The notes: generated by a model not told the origin, from the sequence alone. 64,000 nt of DNA from CBDIHP01 sp965279195 (GCA_965279195.1 CBDIHP010000023.1:28756-92755), one strand, 5' to 3'. Positions 33,124-42,140 are shown, counted from the first letter of the stretch. Translations and numbers: made by a program.

Positions 33124-33858
33124 ATGCCCACGCTGATCCTCACGCCCCGCTTCACAACCGATTCCCAGGCCCTGTGGCGCACGGCGCTCGACCTCGGCTG
33201 GGACGTCGAACGCCTCGCGACCTTCCGCGTGCCCGAGACGCTCCGGGCCGTGCCCGACCCCGTCCTGTACCTCGAAACGCTGTTCGGCCCCACGCTCGCC
33301 GGGGAATTCGGTCTCGAATTGCTCGAACCGCCCGACGATTGGCTGCCCCGGCTGCCCGAGGCGTACCGCAAGCGGCGCGTCGAACTCACCACGCTCGGCC
33401 AGCACCGGGCGAGCGGCCGGGTCGCCTTCGTCAAGCCGCCGAACGACACGAGCTTCCCCGCCCGCGTCTACCGGCCCGAGGAACTGCCGGAAGGCGAGGA
33501 TGACGCGCCGGTCCTCGTCTCGGAGGTCGTCACCTGGGAACGGGAATACCGCGGCTTCCTGCTCGATCGCGAGATCCGGACCCTTTCCATCTACCTGCGC
33601 AACGGGATCCTCGACCGCGACTCGGGCTATCTCACGACGGAGGCGGAGCGTGTCGAGATCGAGACCTACCTCCATCCGTTCCTGGCCGATCCCCGCGTCG
33701 AACTCCCCCGGGCCGTCGTGGTGGATGTCGGCGTGATCGAGGGCAGGGGCTGGGCCGTGGTCGAGGCGAACTCCGCCTGGGGCTCCGGCCTCTACGGCTG
33801 CGACCCGACCCAGGTTCTCCAGGTTCTCCGTTTTGCGGCATCGAAGCCAGATCCCTGA
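33124..33858 (+). CDS. ATP-grasp-domain protein
   Basis: A 244-aa protein resembling small ATP-grasp proteins: VAFVKPPNDTSFPARVY (ATP-binding lysine), VLVSEVVTWEREYRGFLLD, a metal and ATP-binding end with VVDVGVIEGRGWAVVEANSA and a Gly/Trp turn (WGSGLYGCD). Such enzymes join a carboxylate to an amine or thiol; the substrate is unknown. ATG 33124 is preferred by its MPTLILTPRFTTDSQALW beginning; no Shine-Dalgarno is obvious. It is divergent from the hybrid histidine kinase. Confidence 0.65.
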   Translation: MPTLILTPRFTTDSQALWRTALDLGWDVERLATFRVPETLRAVPDPVLYLETLFGPTLAGEFGLELLEPPDDWLPRLPEAYRKRRVELTTLGQHRASGRVAFVKPPNDTSFPARVYRPEELPEGEDDAPVLVSEVVTWEREYRGFLLDREIRTLSIYLRNGILDRDSGYLTTEAERVEIETYLHPFLADPRVELPRAVVVDVGVIEGRGWAVVEANSAWGSGLYGCDPTQVLQVLRFAASKPDP

Positions 33859-34187
33859 AACCCCGGGTTCGTGGTTGCCCTACGCGCAGGACGAGCATAC
33901 GCCAATGCCGCCCCACCAAAAATCGAGGCGAACCACCGGACCGAGATCTCCCAGAGCGAGCGTAACGAACGGTGGGCCTGGGACGTGGCCGGAGGGGCGG
34001 GCACGATGATTTCCGTTGAAAAATGGGATCCGCATTCCGGTTGTAGCGAGGGATATCGCGAAATTCGCAAGAAGATCAATTGACGTCCAAAATCGCGATC
34101 GGTACACTCTTACTTTCCCTGCGAGCTTGATTTCAGGGGTGAAGCGGAATTCCCCCGGACGGTGATTGTTTCGAAGGACCAATACGC
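33859..34187. other. 329-base region upstream of the ribosomal cluster
   Basis: No gene is seen. The right half is A/T-richer than its surroundings and holds the rpsJ promoter listed separately, with about 75 bases of leader. tuf, which precedes rpsJ in many bacteria, is not here. Confidence 0.6.
34080..34108 (+). promoter_or_regulatory. sigma-70-type promoter of the S10 ribosomal operon
   Basis: TTGACG (34080-34085), a 17-base spacer, then TACACT (34103-34108), the best promoter match in the window. It lies 80 bases upstream of the rpsJ GTG start. The core GATCGGTACACT closely matches GATCGGTACATT upstream of rpmJ. Confidence 0.75.
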
Positions 34188-34520
34188 GTGGCGGGCATCA
34201 GCAACGAGCGGATACGCATCCGGATGGAAGCGTACGATCACACAATCCTGGACCAGTCGGCCAAGGAAATTGTCGAAACCGCCAAGCGGACCGAAGCGAT
34301 CGTCCATGGGCCGATTCCCCTCCCGACCCGGATCGAGCGGTATACGGTCCTCCGTAGCCCGCACATCGACAAGAAGTCGCGGGAACAGTTCGAGATCCGG
34401 ACGCACAAGCGTCTGATCGACATCGTTCAGCCGACGAACAAGACGATCGACGCGCTGAACAAGCTCAGCCTCCCGGCGGGGGTCGACATCAAGATCAAGG
34501 CCGGCCCGGCGGGCGCCTGA
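34188..34520 (+). CDS. rpsJ: small ribosomal subunit protein S10
   Basis: A 110-aa protein, first gene of the S10 operon, binding 16S rRNA in the 30S head and also the partner of NusB in antitermination. It has the family blocks RIRIRMEAYDHTILDQSAKE, GPIPLPTRIERYTVLRSPH and REQFEIRTHKRLIDI. The start is GTG at 34188 with AAGGA 9 bases upstream. A 292-base spacer follows before rplC, long for this operon. Confidence 0.93.
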   Translation: MAGISNERIRIRMEAYDHTILDQSAKEIVETAKRTEAIVHGPIPLPTRIERYTVLRSPHIDKKSREQFEIRTHKRLIDIVQPTNKTIDALNKLSLPAGVDIKIKAGPAGA

Positions 34521-34812
34521 TCGACGTCGCGACCAGAGCTGACGGCCGCCACGGGCCCTTGAGGCGCGTGTCGGCCGAATCCGTCGGTAACGACCCGCAA
34601 CGAAGTCAAAACCCATCGCTCCTCGTCTCCCCGCGCCCTCCGGGCGTCCGGCCCTCCCGCCGGTACGCCGGACACGCATCCTTCGAGAGCGGTTCGCACA
34701 CGGTTCGCGAGACCACGTCGGTCTGCCTGCGAGGACGGTCCCAGCGGCGGTGGCCTCGGACGCCCGCGTCGAGTCGCCTCCCGAACCAACCCGGTATGAA
34801 GTTGGAAGTGCC

Positions 34813-35445
34813 ATGCGTGTCGGACTTCTTGGCCGCAAGGTCGGCATGACGCAGATTTTCGAGGAGGACGGGACCGCCGTCCCCATCACCGTTCTCGAAT
34901 GCGGACCCTGCACGGTGTTGCAGGTCCGGACCGAGGAGCGTGATGGATACCATGCGCTTCAGCTCGGCTTCGCCGACAAGAAGCGCAAGGTGGCGACCCA
35001 GGCCGAGCGCGGCCACGCCAAGAAGGTCAACGCCGAGCCGAAGCGGTACGTCCGCGAGATCCGCCAGGAAGGCCCGAGCGACGTGTCCGAGGGGACGACC
35101 CTCACCGTCGAGGTCTTCAACGAGATCCAGCGGGTCGACGTCATCGGCACCAGCAAGGGCCGGGGCTTCACGGGCGTCGTCAAGCGCCACGGGTTCAAGG
35201 GCCTCCGGGCCAGCCACGGCGTGAAGCGCATGCACCGCCACCCGGGCTCGTCCGGCCCCAGCGCCGACCCGGCCCACACCCGCAAGGGGATCCGCAAGCC
35301 GGGCCAGCACGGCAACGCCCGGATCACCGTGCGGAACCTCAAGGTGGTCCGCATCGACCCGACCAATAACCTGATCCTGATCCGGGGCGCTGTGCCGGGC
35401 CCCAACGGCAGCTACCTCACCGTCCGCCAGACCAACAAGGTCTGA
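34813..35445 (+). CDS. rplC: large ribosomal subunit protein L3
   Basis: A 210-aa protein of the usual length. It starts MRVGLLGRKVGMTQIFEEDG and carries the conserved KGRGFTGVVKRHGFKG and the long loop HPGSSGPSADPAHTRKGIRK that reaches toward the peptidyl-transferase centre. GGAAG stands about 5 bases before ATG 34813, which excludes the in-frame upstream codons. It nucleates early 50S assembly. Confidence 0.95.
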   Translation: MRVGLLGRKVGMTQIFEEDGTAVPITVLECGPCTVLQVRTEERDGYHALQLGFADKKRKVATQAERGHAKKVNAEPKRYVREIRQEGPSDVSEGTTLTVEVFNEIQRVDVIGTSKGRGFTGVVKRHGFKGLRASHGVKRMHRHPGSSGPSADPAHTRKGIRKPGQHGNARITVRNLKVVRIDPTNNLILIRGAVPGPNGSYLTVRQTNKV

Positions 35446-35585
35446 GCCGCGCCGAGACGAGCCGCCGCCAGAGACCCAGCCAAGACGAACTGACTCACGA
35501 CCAGACCACCCGATCAACCCTCGGAAACCTGATCCGAGCCCGGCCGGAACCGACCGGCCCGGAGCTCTCAGGGAGTGATGGACCC

Positions 35586-36329
35586 ATGCTGACCGTTCCC
35601 GTATATAACCCCGCCGGCGAGAAGGTCGGCGAAGAGTCGATCGACCCCGCCGATTTCGGCGGCGAGATCAACAAGCAGCTGCTCCACGACGTGGTGCTGA
35701 TGCACCTGGCCGCCCGCCGGGTGGGCACGGTCAACACCCGCGGCCGCGCCGACGTCGCCGGCTCGGGCAAGAAGCTGTTCCGCCAGAAGGGGACCGGCAA
35801 CGCCCGCGCCGGCGCCAAGCGGACCAACAAGCGGAAGGGTGGCGGCGTCGCCTTCGCCCGCCGCAACCGCGACTACCGCTACACGATGCCCAAGAAGGCG
35901 GTCCGCGCGGCCATCCGCATGGCCATCCTCTCGAAGTTCCAGGACAATCAGGCGATCGTGATCGACGGCCTGGCCCCGTCCGAGCCCAAGACCAAGCCGA
36001 TCGCCAAGGCCCTGGCCGCCATCAAGCGTCCGGACCTCACCGAGTCGGAGGCGGCCGAGGTCGCCGGCGAGTCCAAGTCCCAGGCCCTGACCCGGACCCT
36101 GGACGGCCGCTCGATCCTGTTCGGCGTCCCCGAGCACGACCCCGTGTTCCACCGCTCGGTCCGGAACATCGAGGGCGTCGAGGTGGCCCCGGTCGGCGAG
36201 TTCAACACGTATGACGTGCTCAAGCAGCGTTACCTCGTCCTGACCCGCGAGGCGCTCGCCGCCCTCAAGGAGAAGGTCAAGCAGAAGCCGGCCCGCCGTC
36301 CGACCGCGGCCGCCACGACGGAGGCCTAA
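35586..36329 (+). CDS. rplD: large ribosomal subunit protein L4
   Basis: A 247-aa protein, longer than the usual 200-210 residues owing to an internal insertion (about residues 145-175) and a basic Ala-rich tail (VKQKPARRPTAAATTEA). Conserved blocks include NKQLLHDVVLMHLAARRVGT and GTGNARAGAKRTNKRKGGGV. L4 lines the nascent-peptide tunnel and in E. coli represses its own operon; the latter is not shown here. AGGGAG lies 10 bases before the ATG. Confidence 0.94.
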   Translation: MLTVPVYNPAGEKVGEESIDPADFGGEINKQLLHDVVLMHLAARRVGTVNTRGRADVAGSGKKLFRQKGTGNARAGAKRTNKRKGGGVAFARRNRDYRYTMPKKAVRAAIRMAILSKFQDNQAIVIDGLAPSEPKTKPIAKALAAIKRPDLTESEAAEVAGESKSQALTRTLDGRSILFGVPEHDPVFHRSVRNIEGVEVAPVGEFNTYDVLKQRYLVLTREALAALKEKVKQKPARRPTAAATTEA

Positions 36330-36335
36330 TCGACC

Positions 36336-36662
36336 ATGGTCACCCTGCGACACGCCCCCAAGTACACCCGGAGCGGGCCGGTCCTCGAGCCCTACCAGGT
36401 GATCCTCCGCCCGATGATCACCGAGAAGGCGACCCACGTCTCGGAGCGGCACAACGCGTACACCTTCGAGGTGAACCCGCTGGCCACCAAGACCGAGATC
36501 AAGAACGCCGTCGAGACCCTCTTCGACGTCAAGGTCCGCGACGTCCGCACCCAGAACCGCCGCGGCAAGGCCCGCCGCTACCGGATGACGGTCGGCCGCA
36601 TGCGGAACTGGAAGAAGGCGGTCGTCGCCCTCCACGACGAGTACCGCATCGACTTCTATTGA
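36336..36662 (+). CDS. rplW: large ribosomal subunit protein L23
   Basis: A 108-aa protein that begins 6 bases after the rplD stop, so the two are probably translationally coupled. It has VILRPMITEKATHVSERHNA, TFEVNPLATKTEIKNAVETL and KARRYRMTVGR. L23 sits at the tunnel exit and docks trigger factor and SRP. The first ten or so residues (VTLRHAPKYTRSGP) extend beyond the common start. Confidence 0.94.
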   Translation: MVTLRHAPKYTRSGPVLEPYQVILRPMITEKATHVSERHNAYTFEVNPLATKTEIKNAVETLFDVKVRDVRTQNRRGKARRYRMTVGRMRNWKKAVVALHDEYRIDFY

Positions 36663-36840
36663 TCCGGCCCGCATCGAACGACTGACAACGCCAACAACGC
36701 GGCAGGCCGTCCGCCGGGGTGACCCGAGGCCGAGACGGCCCGCCCGACGGTCGGGTCCGACCCGACGACTCGTATGACACGCCCGCTCGCCGGGTGGCCG
36801 ACCCGATCCCTGCCGTTGCCGCTCAAAGGACGTGATTGCG

Positions 36841-37701
36841 ATGGGTATCAAGATCTACAAGCCGACGAGCCCGGGCCGACGCAACGCGTCGGTCAGCGAC
36901 TTCGCCGAGCTGACGGATAAGAACAAGAAGCCAGAGAAGAGCCTGACCGAGCCGCTCAAGAAGAAGGGCGGCCGCAACAATCAGGGCTTCATCACCGCCC
37001 GGCACCGCGGCGGCGGCCACAAGCGGATGTACCGCATCATCGACTTCAAGCGCAATGAATTCGATGGCCAAGTCGGCGCGGTCACCCACATCGAGTACGA
37101 CCCCAACCGTTCGGCCCGGATCGCGCTCGTCGTCTACCCCGACGGCTCGAAGCGCTACATCATCGCGCCGGAAGGCCTGAAGGCCGGCATGTCGGTCTCC
37201 ACCGGCCCGAACGCGGAGCCGAAGGTCGGCAACGCCCTGCCGCTGTCGAAGATCCCGACCGGCCTGACGATCCACAACATCGAGATGCAGCCGGGCAGCG
37301 GCGGCAAGCTCTGCCGCTCGGCCGGCGTGGGCGCCACGCTGACCGCCCGCGAGGGCACCTGGGCCCAGATCACCCTGCCGTCGGGCGAAGTCCGCCGCAT
37401 CCCGGCCGCCTGCCGGGCGACGATCGGGATGGTCGGCAACCCCGACCACATGAACCTCCGCCTGGGCAAGGCCGGCAAGAGCCGCTGGCTCGGCCGCCGG
37501 CCGCACGTCCGCGGCGTCGCCATGAACCCCGTCGATCACCCGATGGGCGGCGGCGAAGGACGCACCTCGGGCGGCCGTCACCCGTGCTCGCCGACCGGCA
37601 AGCTGGCCAAGGGCGGCAAGACCCGCCGCCGCCGCAAGCCGTCGAACTCGGCGATCATCCGGCGCCGCCGGAGCGTCCGCTACGGCCAGCTCAAGGTCTG
37701 A
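36841..37701 (+). CDS. rplB: large ribosomal subunit protein L2
   Basis: A 286-aa protein of near-standard length with YKPTSPGRRNASVSDFAELT, KKKGGRNNQGFITARHRGGG and the C-terminal GVAMNPVDHPMGGGEGRTSG, which holds the conserved histidine near the peptidyl-transferase centre. ATG 36841 is selected because AAAGGA ends 10 bases upstream. A 178-base spacer separates it from rplW. Confidence 0.95.
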   Translation: MGIKIYKPTSPGRRNASVSDFAELTDKNKKPEKSLTEPLKKKGGRNNQGFITARHRGGGHKRMYRIIDFKRNEFDGQVGAVTHIEYDPNRSARIALVVYPDGSKRYIIAPEGLKAGMSVSTGPNAEPKVGNALPLSKIPTGLTIHNIEMQPGSGGKLCRSAGVGATLTAREGTWAQITLPSGEVRRIPAACRATIGMVGNPDHMNLRLGKAGKSRWLGRRPHVRGVAMNPVDHPMGGGEGRTSGGRHPCSPTGKLAKGGKTRRRRKPSNSAIIRRRRSVRYGQLKV

Positions 37702-37863
37702 TCCGGTCCGGGGCACCTCCCCTCGCGGTGAGGGCCCCGGATCCTCCGACCTGTCGTCATCGCTCCAACTACCGCATCGCTTCGACCATCCGCATCACTC
37801 GTCGCGACCCCGGCCGGAAGACCCCGGGGCGCGACGCTCGAGCCCGAGGGGCATCGGACACTC

Positions 37864-38142
37864 ATGGGACGCTCGTTGAAGAAAGGTCCGTACGTCGTCG
37901 AGCGGCTGCTCGAGAAGGTGTACAGGACCGAGTCGACCGGGAACCGCGAACCGATCAAGACGTGGGCTCGCGCCTGCACCATCGTGCCCGAGTTCATCGG
38001 CAAGAACTTCGCCATCCACAACGGCCGCAACTTCATCAAGCTCTATGTGACCGAGGACATGGTCGGGCACAAGCTCGGCGAGTTTGCCCCGACGCGGACG
38101 TTCCGCGGGCACGGCGGCAAGTCCACCAAGGGCAAGAAGTAA
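37864..38142 (+). CDS. rpsS: small ribosomal subunit protein S19
   Basis: A 92-aa protein with the standard start MGRSLKKGPYVVERLLEKV, WARACTIVPEFIGKNFAIHN and the basic end HGGKSTKGKK. It binds 16S rRNA in the 30S head with S13. A 162-base spacer precedes it; a weak purine stretch is present but no strong Shine-Dalgarno. Confidence 0.95.
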   Translation: MGRSLKKGPYVVERLLEKVYRTESTGNREPIKTWARACTIVPEFIGKNFAIHNGRNFIKLYVTEDMVGHKLGEFAPTRTFRGHGGKSTKGKK

Positions 38143-38226
38143 TAGCCAGGCTAGTCAGTCACGGCGCGGGCCAGATTCCACCGTAGTCCCGGCCGCCGGA
38201 TAGAGAAGGGGAAGAAGGACCCGGCC

Positions 38227-38589
38227 ATGACCTACCGCGCTTCTCACCGCTTCGCCCGGATCTCGGTGCGGAAGCTCCTGCCGATTCTGGACCTGGTTCG
38301 CGGCAAATATGCCGACGACGCGGTCGACATCCTGAAATACCTGCCGCATCGCGGCGCCCGGATGATCGAGCAGGTCCTCAAGAGCGCCATGGCCAACGCG
38401 GAGGATCAGGGTTTCCGGGGCGCCGGCGACCTCGTGATCGCCGACGCCCGCGGCGAAGGCGGCCCGATGTTCAAGCGGATCATGCCCCGCTCGCGCGGCA
38501 CCGCTTACATGATCCGCCGCCGCAGCTCCCACATCGTCATCGGCCTCACCGACCTCGAATCGCTGCAGAGCGACTCGGGCGTGAACTGA
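38227..38589 (+). CDS. rplV: large ribosomal subunit protein L22
   Basis: A 120-aa protein with YRASHRFARISVRKLLPILD, DLVRGKYADDAVDILKYLPH and the beta-hairpin FKRIMPRSRGTAYMIRRRSS that lines the exit tunnel and is the site of macrolide-resistance changes in other bacteria. AGGAC lies upstream of ATG 38227. Confidence 0.94.
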   Translation: MTYRASHRFARISVRKLLPILDLVRGKYADDAVDILKYLPHRGARMIEQVLKSAMANAEDQGFRGAGDLVIADARGEGGPMFKRIMPRSRGTAYMIRRRSSHIVIGLTDLESLQSDSGVN

Positions 38590-38623
38590 AACCCAGAACC
38601 ACCCGAGTCGAGGGATCCTCACC

Positions 38624-39328
38624 ATGGGTCAGAAAGTTCGGCCGACCGGATTCCGCGTCGGCGTCATGGAGGACTGGCGGAGCCGCTGGTACGCCTCCAA
38701 GCACGAGTTCAAGGATCTTCTGGTCGAAGACTTCAAGATCCGCAAGTTCATCAAGGATAAGTACGGGTTCGCGGGGATCCCCAAGATCGAGATCGAGCGG
38801 ACCCGCGACGCCGTCACCGTCCTGCTGTTCACCGCCCGACCGGGCGTGATCATCGGGCGGAAGGGGGCCGAGGTCGAGAAGCTCCAGGAGGAGCTCCAGA
38901 ACCTCACCGGCCGCCGGATCGAGATCAAGATCCAGGAAGTCGCCCGCCCCGAGATCGACGCGCAGCTGATCAGCGAGGATATCGCCGAGCAGCTCCAGAA
39001 GCGTTCGAGCTTCCGGCGCACGATCAAGCGGGCCCTCGAGCAGACGATGGACGGCGGGGCGAAGGGGGTCAAGGTCCTCCTCTCCGGCCGCCTCGGCGGC
39101 TCGGAAATGTCCCGCTCGGAAGGGGCCAACCTCGGATCCATCCCCCTGTCCACCCTCCGGGCCAAGATTGATTACGGATTCGCCGAGGCCAAGACGGCCC
39201 AGGGCCACATCGGCGTCAAGGTTTGGGTCAACCAGGGCGATTACCTGAAGATCGAGGGTTCCTCCGATGCCAATGATGCCCAAGCGGGTCAAGTTCCGAA
39301 AAAGCCAAAAAGGCCGCGTAAGAGGTAA
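38624..39328 (+). CDS. rpsC: small ribosomal subunit protein S3
   Basis: A 234-aa protein with MGQKVRPTGFRVGVMEDWRS, the KH-type motif PGVIIGRKGAEVEKLQEEL and the closing region YGFAEAKTAQGHIGVKVWVN. The last 20 codons, which encode a basic tail (QVPKKPKRPRKR), overlap the start of rplP by 62 bases in another frame. S3 forms part of the mRNA entry channel. Confidence 0.93.
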   Translation: MGQKVRPTGFRVGVMEDWRSRWYASKHEFKDLLVEDFKIRKFIKDKYGFAGIPKIEIERTRDAVTVLLFTARPGVIIGRKGAEVEKLQEELQNLTGRRIEIKIQEVARPEIDAQLISEDIAEQLQKRSSFRRTIKRALEQTMDGGAKGVKVLLSGRLGGSEMSRSEGANLGSIPLSTLRAKIDYGFAEAKTAQGHIGVKVWVNQGDYLKIEGSSDANDAQAGQVPKKPKRPRKR

Positions 39329-39686
39329 CGCCACGCGCGGCAACTTCGTGGCTTTCGGCGAGTGGGGCATCCAGTCGCTCGAACCCGGCAAGATCAGCGC
39401 CCAGACCCTCGAAGCCGGCCGTATGGTGGCGTCGCAGTCGGTCAAGGGCGGCGGCAAGCTCTACATCCGCGTCTTCCCGCACAAGAGCGTCACGTCGATC
39501 CCGGCCGAGACCCGTATGGGTAAGGGCAAAGGCGAAGTCGAGTACTGGGCCGCGGTGGTCAAGCCCGGCACGGTGCTCTACGAGCTCGCCGGGGTCTCCG
39601 AAGAGGTCGCCCGCGCGACCTTCGCCCGCGTCGCCTACAAGATGCCTGTGGCCTGCCGGTTCGTGACCCGTCGCCCCACGCTCTGA
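39267..39686 (+). CDS. rplP: large ribosomal subunit protein L16
   Basis: A 139-aa protein with MPKRVKFRKSQKGRVRGNAT, FGEWGIQSLEPGKISAQTLE and TRMGKGKGEVEYWAAVVKPG, all standard L16. It starts inside rpsC: GAGGG at 39254-39258 stands 8 bases before ATG 39267. ATGs at 39273 and 39276 would also give a normal L16 (MPKRV), yet still inside rpsC. It binds near the A-site tRNA in the 50S subunit. Confidence 0.94.
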   Translation: MPMMPKRVKFRKSQKGRVRGNATRGNFVAFGEWGIQSLEPGKISAQTLEAGRMVASQSVKGGGKLYIRVFPHKSVTSIPAETRMGKGKGEVEYWAAVVKPGTVLYELAGVSEEVARATFARVAYKMPVACRFVTRRPTL

Positions 39687-39751
39687 TCTTCAGCGATCGG
39701 GCGGTTTCCGGAGATCCCGGGGCCGCCCGTGACCCCGCCGGCCGGACGATT

Positions 39752-39760
39752 TGCTACAAT
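39752..39760 (+). promoter_or_regulatory. possible extended -10 promoter before rpmC
   Basis: TGCTACAAT fits the extended -10 form TGnTANNNT. It stands 43 bases before the chosen rpmC start, within the 116-base spacer. No good -35 is seen. Confidence 0.35.
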
Positions 39761-39802
39761 CGCCCGTCGCCGGCGGTCTCGATGGAAGGACGAACCCGAG
39801 TC

Positions 39803-40018
39803 ATGTCCAAGCCCGCCGAACTCCGCGAACACAACGACGAGCAGCTCACCCTGCTGCTCGCCGAGACCAAGCAGAACCTCTTCCGCCTCCGGCTCCAGAG
39901 CGAGACCGAGCGGCTCGAGGCCCCGAGCGAGATCATCAAGGCCAAGCGCGAGATCGCCCGGATCATGACGATCCTCCGGCTCCGCGAGATCGAGCGCGAA
40001 CGCTCGGTCGCCTCCTGA
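39803..40018 (+). CDS. rpmC: large ribosomal subunit protein L29
   Basis: A 71-aa two-helix protein (MSKPAELREHNDEQLTLLLA, LFRLRLQSETERLEAPSEII, REIARIMTILRLREIERER). ATG 39803 gives the usual L29 start; AAGGA lies about 13 bases upstream. An ATG at 39782 would add seven residues. It sits by the tunnel exit with L23. Confidence 0.92.
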   Translation: MSKPAELREHNDEQLTLLLAETKQNLFRLRLQSETERLEAPSEIIKAKREIARIMTILRLREIERERSVAS

Positions 40019-40068
40019 ACCCGGCACACGACCCCTACGGACCGTCGTAACGACACGGTAATCGCGCG

Positions 40069-40386
40069 ATGACCCCGACGAATCCCACCCCGGACGCCCG
40101 GACCACTCGGAAGACCGAGATCGGCATGGTGACGTCCGACAAGATGACCAAGACCCGCCGGGTCGAGGTCGAGCGGCTGGTGCCGCACCCCAAGTACGGC
40201 AAGTTCCTCAAGCGCCGCACCGTCTGCCACGCGCACGACGAAGAGAACGTCTCCCACGTCGGGGACATCGTCGAGATCATGGAGACCCGGCCGCTCTCCA
40301 AGACGAAGCGGTGGCGTGTCGTGCGGATCGTCCGCCCGGGTGCCCAGCAGGCCCTGGTCGCGGAAGGCGAGGCCGCCAAGGCCTGA
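40069..40386 (+). CDS. rpsQ: small ribosomal subunit protein S17
   Basis: A 105-aa protein, somewhat longer than the usual 80-90 owing to a polar N-terminal stretch (MTPTNPTPDARTTRKTE) and an Ala-rich tail. The core has IGMVTSDKMTKTRRVEVERL, PHPKYGKFLKRRTVCHAHDE and VGDIVEIMETRPLSKTKRWR, as in all S17. It is an early-binding 16S rRNA protein. Confidence 0.93.
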   Translation: MTPTNPTPDARTTRKTEIGMVTSDKMTKTRRVEVERLVPHPKYGKFLKRRTVCHAHDEENVSHVGDIVEIMETRPLSKTKRWRVVRIVRPGAQQALVAEGEAAKA

Positions 40387-40609
40387 GCGTCGGCATCGTT
40401 CACCCGCCGCCCCGCGGCGGGCCGCCCGGCCTGGTCCGAGGGCCCCGGAAGGCCAATCCTCCGGCAGCACTCCCGCCGAGCCGCCCGCGACGCACGGCGT
40501 CCCGTGATCCCGATCCGACCGAGGTCCCGCCCCGCCCGCGATCGCCGCGTCCGAGCCCCGATCCGTACGATATCCCGTTCCACCTCGTTTTTTGCCTTGT
40601 GGGTGTCCC

Positions 40610-40990
40610 ATGATCCAGATGCAGACCCGGCTCGACGTCGCCGACAACTCCGGGGCCAAGGAAGTCATGTGCTTCAAGGTCCTCGGCGGTAGCGCGTCGC
40701 ACTACAAGCGGCGGATCGCCGGCCTGGGCGACATCATCATCGCCAGCGTCAAGAAGGCCTCGCCCGGCGGCGACGTCAAGGCCGGCGACGTCGTCAAGTG
40801 CGTCGTCGTCCGCGTCCGCAGCTCGACCCGGCGTCCCGACGGCTCCTACGTCAAGTTCGACCGCAACGCGGTCGTCCTCATCGACAACGACAAGAATCCC
40901 CGCGGTACCCGCATCTTCGGCGCGATCGCTCGGGAACTCCGCGACCGCCAGTTCATGAAGATCATCAGCCTGGCCGCCGAGGTGGTCTGA
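40610..40990 (+). CDS. rplN: large ribosomal subunit protein L14
   Basis: A 126-aa protein. The start MIQMQTRLDVADNSGAKEVM matches L14 from other bacteria and sets the start at ATG 40610. Conserved blocks are KRRIAGLGDIIIASVKKASP and NPRGTRIFGAIARELRDRQF, ending IISLAAEVV. A 223-base spacer precedes it with nothing recognised in it. It binds 23S rRNA at the subunit interface. Confidence 0.95.
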   Translation: MIQMQTRLDVADNSGAKEVMCFKVLGGSASHYKRRIAGLGDIIIASVKKASPGGDVKAGDVVKCVVVRVRSSTRRPDGSYVKFDRNAVVLIDNDKNPRGTRIFGAIARELRDRQFMKIISLAAEVV

Positions 40991-41072
40991 CGCCTCCGCC
41001 TCAACTCCTACTTCCCCGCGAGGCGTCCCGCACGACGGCCCGGTCCGGCCCGAGAGAAGCGACGAACCTGCC

Positions 41073-41441
41073 ATGAAAATCCGCAAAGACGATCTGGTCG
41101 AGGTCATCACCGGCGACGACAAGGGTTCCCCCGAGAACCGCAAGGTCGCCAAGGTCCTGCGCGTGATCCCCGAGAAGAACAAGGTCGTCGTCGAAGGGGT
41201 CAACCGGGTCTACAAGCACCTCAAGCCCAACGCCAAGAACCAGCAGGGGGGCCGGCTCTCCAAGGAGATGCCCGTCGACGTCTCGAACGTCCAGCTCTTC
41301 TGCCCCTCCTGCAACCGCGGCGTCCGCGTCGGCAACCGCTTCACCGCGACCGGCCAGAAAGAGCGGTACTGCAAGGTCTGCTCGACCGCCCTCGGCAACG
41401 TCGGGCCCGCCAAGCCCACTCGCGCCACGGCGGCCCAGTAA
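41073..41441 (+). CDS. rplX: large ribosomal subunit protein L24 with extra zinc-finger-like Cys pairs
   Basis: A 122-aa protein. The KOW motif (KDDLVEVITGDDKGSPENRK) and IPEKNKVVVEGVNRVYKHLK mark L24. The C-terminal part has FCPSCNRGVRVGNRF and ERYCKVCSTALG, i.e. two CxxC pairs that can bind zinc; this form occurs in some phyla but not in E. coli. It is an assembly initiator of the 50S subunit. Confidence 0.94.
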   Translation: MKIRKDDLVEVITGDDKGSPENRKVAKVLRVIPEKNKVVVEGVNRVYKHLKPNAKNQQGGRLSKEMPVDVSNVQLFCPSCNRGVRVGNRFTATGQKERYCKVCSTALGNVGPAKPTRATAAQ

Positions 41442-41487
41442 CACCTGACCGGACCCGGGTCCCGCTTCGACAAGGAATCCCCACGCC

Positions 41488-42063
41488 ATGGCTCGCCTGC
41501 AGGATCACTATCAGACGACGGTCGCCCAGGCCATGACCGAGAAGTTCGGCCTGACCAACAAGATGTCGATCCCCAAGCTGGAAAAGATCGTCATCAACAT
41601 GGGCGTCGGCCGCGCCACCCAGGACAAGAACGCCCTCGAAGGCGCCGTCGACAGCTTGACCAAGATCGCCGGCCAGAAGCCGCAGATCACCAAGGCCAAG
41701 ACCTCGGTCGCCGGCTTCCGGCTCCGCGAGGGCAACGAGATCGGGTGCAAGGTCACCCTCCGCGGCAAGCGGATGTACGAGTTCCTCGACCGGCTCGTCT
41801 CCATCGCCCTCCCCCGTATCCGCGACTTCCGCGGCGTCAACCCTAACTCGTTCGACGGCCACGGCAACTACACCCTCGGCCTCGCCGAGCAGGTCGTCTT
41901 CCCCGAGATCGACGCCGACAAGATCCAGCACACCCAGGGGATGGACATCACCATCGTGACCACCGCCCCCAACGACGACCAGGCCCGCGAGCTGCTCCGC
42001 CACTTCGGCGTGCCGTTCCGCCAGCCCGGCGGCAACAACAACAACCGCGCCCAGGCGAGCTGA
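41488..42063 (+). CDS. rplE: large ribosomal subunit protein L5
   Basis: A 191-aa protein, slightly longer than the usual 180 through a Gly/Asn-rich tail (RQPGGNNNNRAQAS). It has IPKLEKIVINMGVGRATQDK, GQKPQITKAKTSVAGFRLRE and YTLGLAEQVVFPEIDADKIQ. It binds 5S rRNA in the central protuberance. AAGGAA stands about 12 bases before ATG 41488. Confidence 0.95.
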   Translation: MARLQDHYQTTVAQAMTEKFGLTNKMSIPKLEKIVINMGVGRATQDKNALEGAVDSLTKIAGQKPQITKAKTSVAGFRLREGNEIGCKVTLRGKRMYEFLDRLVSIALPRIRDFRGVNPNSFDGHGNYTLGLAEQVVFPEIDADKIQHTQGMDITIVTTAPNDDQARELLRHFGVPFRQPGGNNNNRAQAS

Positions 42064-42140
42064 GTTCCGACCTCAGACGCCCGGGTCGGGCCTACCCGTC
42101 GCCTCCCGGCCGACTCCGCTTGCCTCGTAACGAGTGAACC

